DNA of 64,000 bases from Amyloporia xantha (lineage: Eukaryota > Basidiomycota > Agaricomycetes > Polyporales > Adustoporiaceae). Shown here piece by piece: positions 24,638 to 37,000 of the stretch; positions within the stretch are counted from its first letter, which is position 1; each line of letters begins with the position of its first letter. Made by a program: the position numbers and the translations under genes. The notes beneath the pieces were generated by a model that saw only the letters and a list, made by a program, of their open reading frames with translations, had not been told where the DNA came from and did not search any database. The stretch lies in the NCBI GenBank assembly GCA_036971615.1, contig JAYKKR010000013.1, positions 682,001-746,000 on the forward strand, written 5' to 3'.

Positions 24638-24675
24638 CCCCCTCATGGTGCGTATCGACTCGCACATCTTCTGCA
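24638..24675. repeat. 38-bp direct repeat, copy 1
   Basis: This segment, beginning CCCCCTCATGGTGCG and ending ATCTTCTGCA, recurs at 25409-25446 with one mismatch (T/G). On the minus strand both copies read QKMCESIRTMRG, so they may be pieces of the same former coding sequence. I do not recognise the protein. Confidence 0.85.
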
Positions 24676-25408
24676 GGGACCAGCATTACGCAAAATATTA
24701 AATATCCAGGTTCCTGATCCAGACCTTTGTCAGCGAGTCAATTCTGCCCGAGGGAGAAGCATTGCACGACCTCGGTGAGCTCAAATGTCTCAAATATCTC
24801 AAGCTGCTGCCACGTAGTTCACGCCATATCAGATGAAAGTGAGTCAAGGACAGCGGTAATACCCATAATGCATGCATTCATGCTAGTCTCAGAACCCACC
24901 CAACTGCGTCATGCCGTTGGCCAGACATTCCCTTGATCTCAACACCAAGCAATGCGCAACCCTTGCTTGCATGGTTAGCGTGGATTCCTGTTCTAGGCCT
25001 CTACCTCCCGAATCTCCCTCTGCTGTTGGATAAAAGTCCGTCAACGTTTCAATGCGACGTGAGCGCTGTTCGCGGCCCTTCAAATAATCGAATGCCACCG
25101 GGGGGATCTCTTGCCACACGTCCTCTGCGTTCCGATGCACTCGAAGTTCATTCACGCTCGCTTGGGGATCTTGGTCTCTTCTTGTTTTCAAAGTACCATT
25201 CCACTGTCCACCTGCCAACCCCCCTCATCGGATGAAGTGCGTGCTTATACGATTATCTGGTACGCGAAACGAGGACCGCACGCGTCTGCCTGCAGGTGAA
25301 TATCTTACCGCACGTAAGTATTACTGCGTCGCTCTTCGATATATTACATGCGTCATTATAGATCGATGCCATCCCGAACCGAATACCGCGCGTCTCCCAG
25401 GTGTTTCC

Positions 25409-25446
25409 CCCCCTCATGGTGCGGATCGACTCGCACATCTTCTGCA
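25409..25446. repeat. 38-bp direct repeat, copy 2
   Basis: Second copy of the repeat at 24638-24675, 37 of 38 bases identical, same orientation, 771 bp downstream. The minus-strand reading frame remains open on both sides of this copy (70 codons), unlike copy 1, where a stop follows soon after. Confidence 0.85.
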
Positions 25447-27159
25447 CTACGCCCTGCTCAGACACATCGATGCCATCGTGGTGAGGGCATCAACCACGCA
25501 CTCGTGCTGATGCCAGCTCTTTGTGACGATCGTCCCCGGTTCATGCAGACGCTACGAGTATGAGATATACTTGACCGCAGTGCTGCCAGTAATCTCCACA
25601 CTGTTCTCGACTACCGCGCGAAGATGCGTGCTTTAAAAGGCAGCACATCTGACAGTCTGTAGTTATGGTTGTGGATGGATGCCGGTATGCGAAGGATACA
25701 TCTCGCAGCTGACAGTGCTTGTCTGCTTATAGCGTAGTTGGGTGTCTCACACCGATCATGTCGTCCCGTTTGAAATGAAAGGCGTGAAATGCATGCATAT
25801 GGTGGGCGATTGGCGGAATGGCAGCACGACCGTCTGTGATCACCGCACTGTAGAGTGAACTGCGGATAGGTCTTCGTTCCTCAGGCCTCAGTGTTCGTTC
25901 GGACTCGCCGCGCGCAGATCTGAATCCCATATATACATGTTTGACATGGTTCGACAGCCACGGGTGCTCAGTTGTCCAGACCGGAACATGATGCATGATG
26001 TTTCTAATGCTCTGCCAATATCTCAAAATCAAATTCCCCGACAGCTGACCCCGCCGTACATTGGCCCCTGGGTGACCGACCCCCGCTTCAGCTAGCCCAG
26101 TTACCAAAGGGGCACAGCGTTCCCACTATGACAAACTGCTGAAACATCCTCGCAAAGTGTATTTTCGTAGGTGCTTCTCAGGCACGGCGTGGGTACTGAC
26201 CCATTGACTTCCTCGGTGAATGAGATGCACAGCAACTGGCAGGAACCTCGAGGTTATCTCATAGTCCTGAAACGCGACGACAAATGCTGAGGCTACTCAT
26301 GTATTGTTTGCAGGTGAAATGAAGCCCTAGATCCGCATACTGTAACTTCGGGCGCAGACAGGTGCTTGGATGATTAAGTAGTCATTAAAGTTCTGTAAGC
26401 TCAAGCGCACATCAGTCCGCAATGGCATGGCAGAACTTCGTTTCATTCATGTATAGCGGTTATCTGTCGAGAGGACTTTGCCATATTCTGAGCCCTACGA
26501 CGACACATCTATAGTCGCTTTGCTTTAGATCGCCCGTCTGCGAGGCTGAGTGAGGAGAGGTCGCAAAGCCGACGGACTCCTATTTCGTGCTCGGACAGGG
26601 GGACCGACCGGTCACGTTCGGTATAATTGTGATCTGAGATCAAGATCCGTCCATTTCCCCACATTTTCTGACATACTTAGATCACATAATCGAATTCTAC
26701 CCCGCAGTCGTGCTCCGTTCCCTGGCAGTGCAACCCATTTTCCAGTCCCATAGGTTCATGTTGCATACAACATTTACTCGCAGCATCGTATAATCGCTAG
26801 AGCATCGTGTGCAGGTCCCCTTTCCACCATGCGTCTGATACGATATGTTTTGAACAAGACTGGTTCCGCACCCAAAGGAGGTTAGAACCGCCCTATCCGG
26901 TTCTTGGCCAGCCAGTTCCCATGACTCGTGTTAGCTGAAGCCGGCTGCCACACATGACGGAAATGTCTGATCGGCTTACTTACCCTCTTCCTGGGTGTGG
27001 ATCCCCACATTCGAACGCGACAACACTTCCGTTGTCATTCTGAAACTATCACTCCCAGCGCTCCACGGCCTTACAAATAGGAGGTCGCCTTGCCCTGTCC
27101 GAGCGCGGACCACTCCTGCGCCCGCCCATCGTCTCGACTTGTTCCATTCACACTCGACC

Positions 27160-28851
27160 ATGCCTACATTCGATCCACCAAGCACACTCAAGCCCGCTCA
27201 GGTCGCCGTGGCCATGGTCGAGCACGGCATAGCAAAGCACAAGACGCGGGGGGAGATGGTATTCATGAAAGCGGTACATACGCACCTTTGCAAATGGCAC
27301 TTGCAGGCACTGACGGAGGTACAGGTCCTCGCGGGTGTCATGTTATCCTTTGGTGGTCTTCTCTCGGAAATCATCTCGGGCGGCTCGGCGGGGATTGGCG
27401 CGAACAACCCCGGACTGGTCAAAGTTCTGGGCGGTGCAGTCTTCCCGGTCGGTTTGGTAATGTGAGTATCCTCATTATCGAAAGATGCCTGTAGCAGCAG
27501 CGAGTTCTAGCGCGGATATAGAGCGGCTCTTGAAGCGAGCCTCATATGTTGATGCAGAACGAGATAGCTAACATGCTGCTACCTCGCGTAGGATCGTCCT
27601 CCAAGGCCACGAGCTGCTCACAAGTAACATGATGGTCTGTACCGTCCACTTCTTCATCCGGAATTGATCAGTCAATTCGCATATCCAGATATTCCCGATG
27701 GCATGCATCAAGGGCGCCGTACCTTGGTGGGGGCTCCCGTGGAATTGGCTGCTTGGTACGGCATCGCACTCGTCCGGATGTTCCTTGAATCTCATCTATC
27801 GTGGTACAGTTACGTTCGGCAATCTGTGTGGCAGCCTTTTCTTCGCTGCAGTCCTGACGAAATGCAAGTCTCGCGTCCCAGTCCCGGATGACCGATCCGC
27901 TCACAAGTGAATGTCACCACTGTCCAGACAGCGGTATCATTTCGACAGAGCCGTACATTAGCTATGCGCAAGACTTCGCTCTGTGAGCAAGCCTATCTTT
28001 CTTGCCGTGAAACACGCTCACCAACGTCGTCGTATCGCCCTGTAGCCACAAAGCAAAGGAGCCAGAGTGGTACCAGATTTTCCTGCGCGGAATCGGTTGT
28101 AACTGGCTGGTATGCGTTGCGGTGTGGGTAAGTACTAGGTTTTCATGGCACTCACCCCTTGTACTGATAGCATGTATCGAAAGCAAGCAGCCGGTGCCCG
28201 CGACACGATCTCGAAGGTAGCGTATTGGCTCTTCCCGACGTAGATATCCAACACTGATCATTTTCTGCAGATTTTTGCGATCTGGATACCAATCATGGTG
28301 AGCATTCGAATGGAACAGTTGTCATCCCGTCATTTACTTACTTTCTGCTAGATCTTCGTCTCCGCTGGTTTTGATCACGGTGCGTTGATTTACGGTGACT
28401 GCGCACGTCTCAACCTAACGTACGCACAGTAATCGCGAACATGTTCTCGGTACCTTTGGGTATCTTATTTGGTGCTGATGTGAGTTCGAATTGCTGAACA
28501 GTTAGAGACGAAAGCTGATTCTCGTCCAGTTGACCGTGGCAGAGTACATCAGGAAGTCCGTCGAACATCGTACTCCTTTGTGCGCAGAGACTAACTTTGT
28601 TTGCACGTAGATCCCTCATTGCATCATATCTCGGAAACATCGTTGGCGGCCTCATCGTCGCTCTACCCACGACTTACTTTTATCTCGCCGATTACAATGG
28701 AGGTGGTCTGCGTGGTGTTGAGGAAGGTGAAGGCTTCAACGACGCTTCGAACGCTGTGGTAGGAGATGAAGCAAGTAGCCGTGACAGTACCAGGAACGGC
28801 AAGTTGAAGGAGGAGCAGTTCGAGGTTGCTCCTCCTAACAAATCAGAGTGA
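27160..28851 (+). CDS. Formate/nitrite transporter family protein
   Basis: Pentameric channel-like membrane protein of the FNT family (formate, nitrite or related monovalent anions). The start MPTFDPPSTLKPAQVAVAMV is followed, after a 50-nt intron, by AGVMLSFGGLLSEIISGGSA, the FNT loop signature. Later segments are VLQGHELLTSNMM, CIKGAVPWWGLPWNWLLV, TFGNLCGSLFFAAVLTK, GIISTEPYISYAQDFAL, QIFLRGIGCNWLVCVAVWQA, FAIWIPIMIFVSAGFDHVIA, NMFSVPLGILFGADLTV and SYLGNIVGGLIVALPTTYFY. The glycine- and histidine-containing pore elements (GFDHVIANM) are intact. A hydrophilic C-terminal tail of about 50 residues (GVEEGEGFND...) follows. At least eight introns; donor choice near 27866 (GTCTCG) is the least certain. 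Substrate cannot be told apart by eye. Confidence 0.92.
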
Positions 28852-29506
28852 AGTACAGGAAGAAGCCAAATGCTCGCTCATACCGTGTATACCCTATATT
28901 CCAGTAATTTTCGTATGATCGTTACCTATTCTCATTGCACATTGCAGTAATCCAGCTGGATTAAATGGTTTCCGTGGTTGCAGCATTGACCCCGAGCAAG
29001 AACGAGAGCCTATTAACATCGGGGCCGATACCGACGAACAGCGCCTGTAAAGTCTTGGCAGAAAGATTGCAAAGAGAGTTGCTCCTATCTGGGACAGGCT
29101 GGCGTATGGTGCGGCGTCCTACATTCTCAATGGCCCCGAACCTTTGTCAGGGGTTCTTCACGCTCTGACAAACGTGAGATAGAGCTTACAAGCTCGCGAG
29201 ACGGCCGCCGACTTTTTCCCTCCCCTCACGCGAGACCGTCCACCGTAAAAGCGGATCCGAGTCGAGATGTCAGGAAGAAATAACGTACCAATCAGAACAA
29301 AGGACGTTGCATTTCCGCGTCAAGTGAATCACCGAGCGAACACCTGAGCAATGAACTTGGTCAAAATGCTTCATAGGACAAAACTGCAAAATGACAGCCG
29401 TGACGCTAGGAGAGATTAGTCATTGTGGCGAAACTCGTTAGGGCGTCAACGATGGCCAGCGGTGGACACGCACAAGATAGACTACGAGACAATCCGGTCT
29501 TGCGTA
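28852..29506. other. Intergenic
   Basis: About 650 bp between the transporter stop and the 3' end of the M20 peptidase pseudogene. No supported coding sequence or RNA gene. Confidence 0.55.
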
Positions 29507-30518
29507 TTACGCCTGCGCCTCTTCTACGCCTAGAAAAGTAGCGAACGCCAATGCCATTACTTCCGTTCCAACCTTGAGTTCCTTCTCCGTATCAACGCTT
29601 TCGTCAGCGATATGGGCTTCGGAGATATAGCCCTATAGCCCGGACCATACACGATCGTTGATCGCAATGCAGGGCTGAGCGAATGCACAGGGAATCGCTA
29701 CCGCAGAGTTCGGTGAGCTTATATTCGAGTAAACTCGTATTGAGACTGACCTGATCGTCACTACCAGAAGTGACGATCCCTGCTTGCTGACCCGTCACCA
29801 CTTTATGATCGCGTCCTGGAAGACGAGCGAGATGGGCTGTTTCCGTGCCACCCAGGTGGATTCGCTGGCATGGTTCTCGCTGTGCTCCTAGTCGAGATTT
29901 TCGAATCCCTGCGTTTGCTTCAACGCAGTCAGGGTGACGTCTACGATCCCCTGTCGTGCGTCTGCAAGCGTTTCGCCAGGCACGAGACGCCGGTCGAATG
30001 GCACGACGGCGATTTCGGGTACAAAACAGTGTTGATGTTTTCTCCAGCATTCAGAATAGTGGAGGCTGGTGAGGCAACGCGTGCTTCGGGCGGAATGACG
30101 GTCTCGTCGCGGCGAGACGCTAGTTTAGGACATAAAGCAGTCGTCGCAAGATGTACGAACGAGCAAGCGTGATGCAGTGCATTGATTCCAAGGCCGGGCA
30201 TCGACCCATGCGATAATCTGCCGCGGAAAGTGAGTGTTCCCCATATTGTGCCTCGATCTGGTGTCAGATCATGAAATAGTAAGATGTCCGTCAAACCTGA
30301 AGGCTCTATGGGATTAGGGACTTACGGCCGCAGCAGACATTTGTAGTATTCAGCGGCTCAGTGATGACAATTGCATCGACTTTTATATAACCATTATCAA
30401 CGAGGAAGCCCATCCCAGCATTGCGAATGCCAGTTGTTTCCTCGTCTACTACTCCAGATTGTTCGATGTTGCCCTTGAGTATCAATCCAGCTCTCTTGAT
30501 CGCTTCTACGGCAAATAT
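29507..30518 (-). pseudogene. M20-family metallopeptidase (ArgE/DapE-like) pseudogene, 5'-truncated
   Basis: Clear remnant of an M20 peptidase. In order on the minus strand: IFAVEAIKRAGLILKG, GVVDEETTGIRNAGMGFLVD, VDAIVITEPLNTTNVC, a spliceable intron, GHRGTIWGTLTFRGRLSHGS, MPGLGINALHH, FDRRLVPGETLADARQG, STWVARKQPISLVFQDAI, AGIVTSGSDDQ, SPNSAVAIPCAFAQPCIAIN and finally AFATFLGVEEAQA before TAA. Disabling changes: a frameshift near 30026 (five extra bases between INTV and PEIAVV), a TAG after ENLD (about 29829), a second frameshift near 29742, and a TAG after VWSGL (about 29633). The N-terminal half with the first metal ligands is absent; the sequence beyond 30518 does not match the family. 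The good remaining similarity suggests recent loss. Confidence 0.88.
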
Positions 30519-31131
30519 CTGAGCAGTACATGTGCATACATCCTTCAAAAAAGGTGTCGCCCAGCATAATTGCAGAGAGCGGGACGTCCTGTTCAGGACA
30601 CCGATCGAGCAACGAAAGCAGTGGGTGATGTTCGGCAACTGGCGGCACAACGGAGAAACATTCCAAAAAATACCCTTATTTGGTTATCTCCAATAGCAGT
30701 GCGTGTAGCCTTACGTAAGAAGATAGGAGGTACAACCGGGCCGAACGTCGGGTCTTCAACTTTGTTATACAGCCTTCGTCGGCCGTGAGCCCGGCTTCCC
30801 GCGTTGACCCGGGGGGTGGCGGTCTGGTGGCGGAGTGCCGCGTGCTTCGCCTGCGGCATCTTCAGAAATGTGGCGCTGTACGCGCTGCCGAACGGCGCCC
30901 CCAAGGCAGCTGTTGCCGTCACATTTGGGCGGCGCTCATGGTCGACGTGTGGCTCTGCCGTGCCGCTTCGGCGAATTCTTTCGCATTCGCTTTCTGCTGT
31001 CTTGGAAAGGGCGTATACGCTCCATGCTCCCTGCATTCGTGTGCGGGTGCTGTGTGTGCCGTTCTCTTCTGTCTGTGTTGCTTCATTATTTAAATACAGT
31101 CACCTGTAATGAGTCGAACTTGCTGCATACA
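30519..31131. other. Intergenic between the pseudogene and the Plavaka element
   Basis: GC-rich in the middle (30780-31030) with overlapping open frames on both strands, none with recognisable protein features. The missing 5' half of the M20 peptidase is not found here. Confidence 0.5.
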
Positions 31132-31158
31132 CATCAGCAAAGGCGCACGTCGCCTGAG
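31132..31158 (+). repeat. Plavaka left terminal inverted repeat
   Basis: Begins CATCAGCAAAGGCGCACGTC and pairs with the reverse complement of 37671-37697 (23/27 identical, no gaps). Followed inward by further CTGA-containing motifs. Confidence 0.85.
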
Positions 31159-31662
31159 ATCCTCTGAACGACCTGTATACAGGAGTATCAGGACGTAAGA
31201 TGGTCAGGTGCAGCCGTCTGAATCCCGTAGATCCATTTCTGGATCCAGGTAAGTCAGACACATATTCAGGAAATTCAGACAACTAGATTCCAGTTCGTTC
31301 AGTCTCAATATGATGTTCAGAACGAATATGCCAGAGCCGGCAACATTGTATTAGAATAACAACGGTAGAAATAACCATGACACTAGTACTAGGCTACTGA
31401 GAGATTCCACGCGAAACGAACATGTGCGCTGTGAACACGGTATAGTGACGTTTCCGCCATGGTGGTAATCAGTCCATAGTGAGAAGAAAATGCGAAAGAA
31501 TGATGTCCGTGAGCAAACGAAGCAGTGCATCAAATCATAGGTGGTGATGAGGCGATGAGCCGTATAGGCAACTTGAAGAGGAATGGAGGAACGAGGGTAT
31601 ACGATGCAAACGCAGACGGCTTGCGCTGATGACGTGAAGCTTGGGATGCGCAAAACTGGTCT

Positions 31663-33703
31663 TCAAACCACTGCCTCGTCCTGAGAATGAAGGAGTCAGT
31701 GGCACTAACATAAACATATATCAGTGGAAAACAAACCACGTCCGACTCTTCGTCAGAGCCAAGGATGGGAATGGGCTGCCCATCGGCAATTGCAGTTGCC
31801 TCCAGCTCATAGTGAACACCAGCAGTGTGGCCGCGCAGCTTGGCAACAGTCTCGGCTTTGGAGAGGATGTCGGACCAGGCTTCGTCGTCGAGGTTCTCGA
31901 TCGAGATGCTGTAGAAGGGCACTTTCGCTCCCCAATTGCTCTCACTGAATTTGTCCGCCTTCGTCTTCACGATCTTGCCTGTCTTGGCCAAGGTCCAAGC
32001 ACGTTCAACCTGCAGCCACAGGGAGCATCAAATATAGTCCTGTACGATTAAAGCCTACTACGTACCGCCATAAGGGAAAGGAGTAATGCACCACGGCAAT
32101 AAGTATCACAGCCGAAGAACGCACCACCGGTAGCGATAACGTGGTATGCAAGAGTCTCAGAGATGACGGGATGCTGGAAACGTCCATAGCGTCTCTTCAG
32201 GCCAATAGTCAGTATGATTTGCATGGGCTGGAGAGACGATACATACAGATATAGTCCCATCATATTCAACCTTGACCCTTCCAAACAGAAAAGCCATACC
32301 GGGTGTACGCAAGGCGATTGCGACCTCGTCGGCACGCGCTTGCTCATCGAGCACGTTTCGCTGCTCCCAGTATCGCAGCAGCGAAGATATGGACTCTTTG
32401 GCAATCATGGAGCGCCACTCATACATCTTCTGCATGGCCTATGTGATATAGCCAGGATTAGTCACGGTTACATAATGGATATCACGACGGAGACCCGGAG
32501 CACCGGTGGCACTCTCACCAACTTGTAGACAACGCTCTTGACCGTAATGCGATAGTCAACGGTTGGGAAGATGGTGTCCCACAAGTACTGTAGGACCGCG
32601 ACAGTGTCCACCCCTTGCAAGTCGTACGGATTTTCCAGGGTCCCTAAGAACTCGAACCAGGTGGGTACAAAGACCTTCTTCCACCGCTGATGCGTGCAAC
32701 CGTCAGGTAGATCCTCAATGGTTACACTGTTCCTAGAATGATCGGGATCCTCCTCGTCGCCGTGGGTAGCCGTGGTCATAGCGACTTCAGTCTCAATGAC
32801 ATTCTCGGGCTCCTGCGGGTCCACACGCACAATGCCCTGTAAGCATAGTATGACAGTTAACTCAGTATTTCAAAACAATGAGCAGCGGAATAAGCATGAC
32901 TTACTTGAGCGGTTTGCCGGCTATCCTTCCCTGGCTTTCCAGTGCTCGTGGCTTTGAAATGAACCTCTCCATCGTTCTCGCTGACGTACGAGCCCTCACG
33001 CACAGATCCATTGACAAGGTCACTAGCAGACTCGGACGTCGAGTGGTTGTCGACTGAGTGTACATTGTTAGTCGGTGTCGCGGTCACGGAAGACTTAGCC
33101 ATAGTTGCCGTAATGGGCTTCGCAACACTGGCTTGACCACTGGCAACACTCCAGCCCGTGAGCAGACCTGAGGGATGAGCAGGCTTGGCCTTCTTCGAGT
33201 CGGATTGGGATGAGCTCAATGCAAATGATAGTGAGCGAGAGTATAGTTGATTATAAGTTCAGGTCGGGGACATACCTCTCCTCGTCAGCCTGGCGCTTCT
33301 GGGGCCTGCGCGCGACACCAGCAGTAGCAACTGGGAAGTCTTTAGGTGATGCTTCAATTAGACTTGGACCGCGCCTGCAGTTCTCAATCTCCTGACGTGT
33401 TGTCTTCGTCTTCCCTTTCTTACCCGTTTTACCTACCGCTGCACTCGGCGCGGCTTCCTTGCGCATCACTCGGGGTGGGAGTGCACGTACTTCCTGCTCG
33501 GTGATGTCCTTGCGCTGTAGCTCGTCCTGTAAATGAGCAACCTTCTTGATACTTGCCTGTCTTGCTGCTTCAGCTGTCTTTGCAGCCATCGCCTTCACCT
33601 CAGCATCCTGCGCGACCTGGGCCGATGTGCGCCGTGGCTGCTTGTCTTGCAGAAGAATAAGGCCAGGATGCTTATCAGCATTCGTTGCACGGGTCCTTCG
33701 CAT
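31663..33703 (-). CDS. Plavaka-associated second gene, function unknown
   Basis: Multi-exon gene inside the transposon, divergent from the transposase. Start ATG at 33703, MRRTRATNADKHPGLILLQD; exon 1 (33276-33703) is rich in Lys, Ala, Arg and Gln (AAKTAEAARQASIKKVAHLQ, coiled-coil-like) and basic (KTGKKGKTKTTR). A Ser/Thr-rich linker follows, then a more ordered C-terminal half: RWKKVFVPTWFEFLGTLENP, YDLQGVDTVAVLQYLWDTIF, KMYEWRSMIAKESISSLLRY, RYGRFQHPVISETLAYHVIA, TGGAFFGCDTYCRGALLLSL and an Asp-rich end (SDEESD). If the last intron is spliced, the protein ends DEAVV with a stop at 31663-31665; otherwise the frame runs on to 31530. I recall similar hypothetical proteins beside Plavaka-like transposases in other mushrooms, but know no function; DNA binding or an accessory role in transposition is only a guess. 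Confidence 0.75.
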
Positions 33704-34071
33704 GGCGGCAAGATGGAGGTAATAGAATGAATAGAGGTGAGGGATAAAAAGAATGTCAAAGTGTAACGAGTGTGGGGACAGTTTTGAGGATGATCTGCGG
33801 ATAGAATGAAACGGGGGTGGGCTCGGAGGAGTCCAAACTTGAAGTACAAGTGAGGGGACATGCAATTTTATATCTTGAGAGCTCAGGCTAGCAACGTCTG
33901 CTCCACCGGCCGGCTTACTGATTGTCAGGGGTTCATCATGGACAAAACAATATTCCTGCTGACGAAATTGATAAACCATTACTAGTAGTGGCTCGCCACA
34001 TGTCTGACTTGCCTGATAGCCCGATAACAAGCCAGCCCCGCCGCGACCGATACTGTTGACTCGGGACTGGT
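33704..34071. promoter_or_regulatory. Divergent promoter region of the Plavaka element
   Basis: The 368 bp between the start of the second gene (33703) and the transposase start (34072) must hold both promoters. The layout suggests the two genes are expressed together. No specific motif identified. Confidence 0.4.
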
Positions 34072-37000
34072 ATGTCGGCAGATAGCCTTCAACGTCCTCG
34101 CCCCAAACACAATCCCTTTCGCCTTCAGTGTCGTCAATGTCAGCGCTGGTTCCAGAATCTATCCGGACTCACCCAGCATCGCAACGCTGCGCACCCAGTA
34201 CCACCAAGTCCTCCGCACGAGCCGACCAGTGTGCCTTTGGAAGGAGTGGAGGATGGGGAAGAGCCGGACATACCAGATCCTGGAGGGGTCCCTGAAGGAC
34301 TCAGACAGTGCTCGGAGGAGCGTGGTGGTGATCGAAATTTGCTCAGGGAGGAACATCCCTATCTCAATGGCAAGTCTTTGAGGTAATTCAATAATCTGCT
34401 ATTTGTTACTGACGAAGTTAAACAGGGCGGCCGTGTGACCACAATGGTACTTACCTTCCCTTGGATACTCCTCCTCCCGCTCGGACCACATCTGCAGCTG
34501 GAGACTGGTTCCCATATGGAAACCGGCTCGAGTTTGAAGTCGCCGAATTCCTGTTCAAGCGCAATCAGATGTCGCACGCAGATATTGACATTTTAATGGA
34601 TCTCTGGGCCGCGTCACTGCTCGCGTATGGCGGCAGTCCTCCTTTTGCCAATCACGGCGACATGCACAGAACAATCGATGCAACAGTGCAAGGAGACGCG
34701 CCGTGGGAGTCCTTCATAGCAGGGTATACTGGCCCGCAGCCCACAGCCAACGTACCCACATGGATGACCGCGAAGTATCAGATATGGACTCGGAATCCAC
34801 GCACCGTCTTAAATCTCATGCTTGCAAATCCAGACTTCGAGAATGAAGTTGATTTTTGTCCGTATCGTGAATTTACTCCTGACGGTGAACGGCGTTTCGT
34901 GAATGTAATGTCCGGTGACTGGGCATGGCGGCAGGCAGTACGTGGTTCAATCAGCTTTCTTCGAAATGAATAAACAACTTGGGACCCACAGGACCAAATA
35001 GCTGAGGATGCCGAGACACATGGTGCCATGTTCGTGCCAGTGATACTGGGGAGTGACAAGACCACAGTCTCTGTCGCGACCGGGCAGAATGAGTACTACC
35101 CACTCTATATATCACTCGGCAATGTCTTCAATAGGGTACGTCGAGCTCACCGAAATGCAGTAGTCGTGCTTGCTTTCCTTGCCATTCCCAAAAGTGAGTT
35201 TACTTCATAGCGACAGTTCTACTATTTGCTGATGTGGATTGAGAAGGTGAGCGAAAATATGACAACGATAATGCATTTCGAAGATTCCGCCGCCAATTGT
35301 TTCACTCAAGTGTATCAATGATTCTCGCCCCTCTCCGCCCAGGGATGACAACTCCTGAGGTGGTTCGTTGCCCTGACGCACATTTCCGGCGGGCGATCTA
35401 TGGTATAGCACCATATCTCGCCGATTACCCAGAGCAGGCTCTCGCTGCTTGTATTGTACAGGGATGGTGTGCGACGTACGTTCGACCACCCCTGCGTGCA
35501 ACATGCATGCATTTATTGACATTTTCTTGAACTTCTAGCTGCCCCGGGGATCGGAACAATCTCGACGGCGGCCTCAGTGAAGGGCGACGCTCCCGGCAAC
35601 ATACGGAGGCATTGATACAAACCGTGGATTCTGCTACGCTTTGGAATGACTACGGAATCGTTAGCGATGTGGTCGTAAGTCATGCTTCTGTTATGTATGC
35701 ACACCGGCAGACTCACCATCATTGCATAGCCATTCACCAACGATTTCCCTCGCGCAGACATTCATGAATTGCTGTCCGGTGACCTTCTCCATCAAGTCAT
35801 CAAGGGCGCATTCAAGGACAACCTTGTAACATGGGTGGGACAGTATTTAGTTTTGGAGCACGGTGAAGCCCGGGCCACGGAGATTCTCGATGAGATCGAT
35901 AGACGGTGAGTATTACTTGATTGGAATCATTCTCCTGAGCGAAGGACCATCTACTGAAAGCCTTCGCGACATCCAGATTGGCCGCTGTGCCCCCATTCGC
36001 TGGCCTTCGCCATTTCCATCAAGGGCGCAATTTCAAGCAATGGACGGGTGACGATTCAAAAGCTTTAATGAAGGTATGTAGCCAGGTCACATACCTGTGT
36101 CTATGTCTCGTCTGACGGCCCTCAATTGATCGATTATTTTGCAGATCTACCTGCCTGCAATAGCTGGCCTCGTACCTCCGGCCATTGTGCGTACCACGAG
36201 CGCATTGCTCGACTTCACCTATCTGGTCCGCCGTTCGGTCCATACGGAGGAAACAATTGCGGAGGTCGAACGCACGCTGCGCCGTTATCACGAGCATCGT
36301 GAGATATTTCGTACCACTGCTGTCCGAGGCGACGACAGTCTCGGCTTTTCCACTCCCCGTCAGCACTCCCTCGGTCACTACCCTCGACATATTCGTAATT
36401 ACGGAGCACCGAACGGCTTGTGCACTTCAATTACAGAATCGAAGCATATCAAAGCCGTCAAGGAGCCTTGGCGTCGCTCGAATCGATTTGAGGCGCTCGG
36501 GCAGATGTTATTGACGAATCAGCGCCTGGACAAATTGGCGGCAGCCCGCGTGGACTTCACTGCCCGCGGTATGTTAGACGGCACTTGTCTCTCAGATACT
36601 CTGCGTGCACTTCGCTTGGAGCAAGAACCAGCTAACCACGGGCCCGAACACTATGAAGAACAACAAGATGCTGCTCTGCCATTTGCTGATGACGACCTAA
36701 TACAAGTTGAAGATCCTGCTGAGGAAGATGAGGACGACGAGGATGGAGATGTTGATGGCCCTATGCTCGACGCGTTTGTCACCCTCGCGCGGCGTCCTGG
36801 TAAGCTCACTTAGTAGCCCTTCGAGATACATGCATTCTCACTACATTTGTTTATAGCGAAAGGTTATTCACGCCATCTCGCAGACTTAGGCTCACAAGTC
36901 GGACACACAGATCTTGTCGATCTTGTCGCTAGATTCCTGTGGCAGCAACTCACCGACAATAACGACGATCGTTCTCCATCGCGAGCCGAGCTGGCGCTGT

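Larger units (their letters stand above)
24471..27159. other. Intergenic, 2.7 kb, with a 38-bp dispersed repeat
   Basis: No supported gene on either strand. It separates the divergently transcribed CS-domain gene and formate/nitrite transporter gene, so both promoters lie here. A 38-bp direct repeat (24638-24675 and 25409-25446) may be remnants of a duplicated coding fragment. Confidence 0.55.

Noticed and set aside
30785..31109. Overlapping open frames on both strands in a GC-rich block left of the Plavaka element
   Set aside because: All frames stay open because of composition; none resembles a protein or the missing half of the M20 peptidase.
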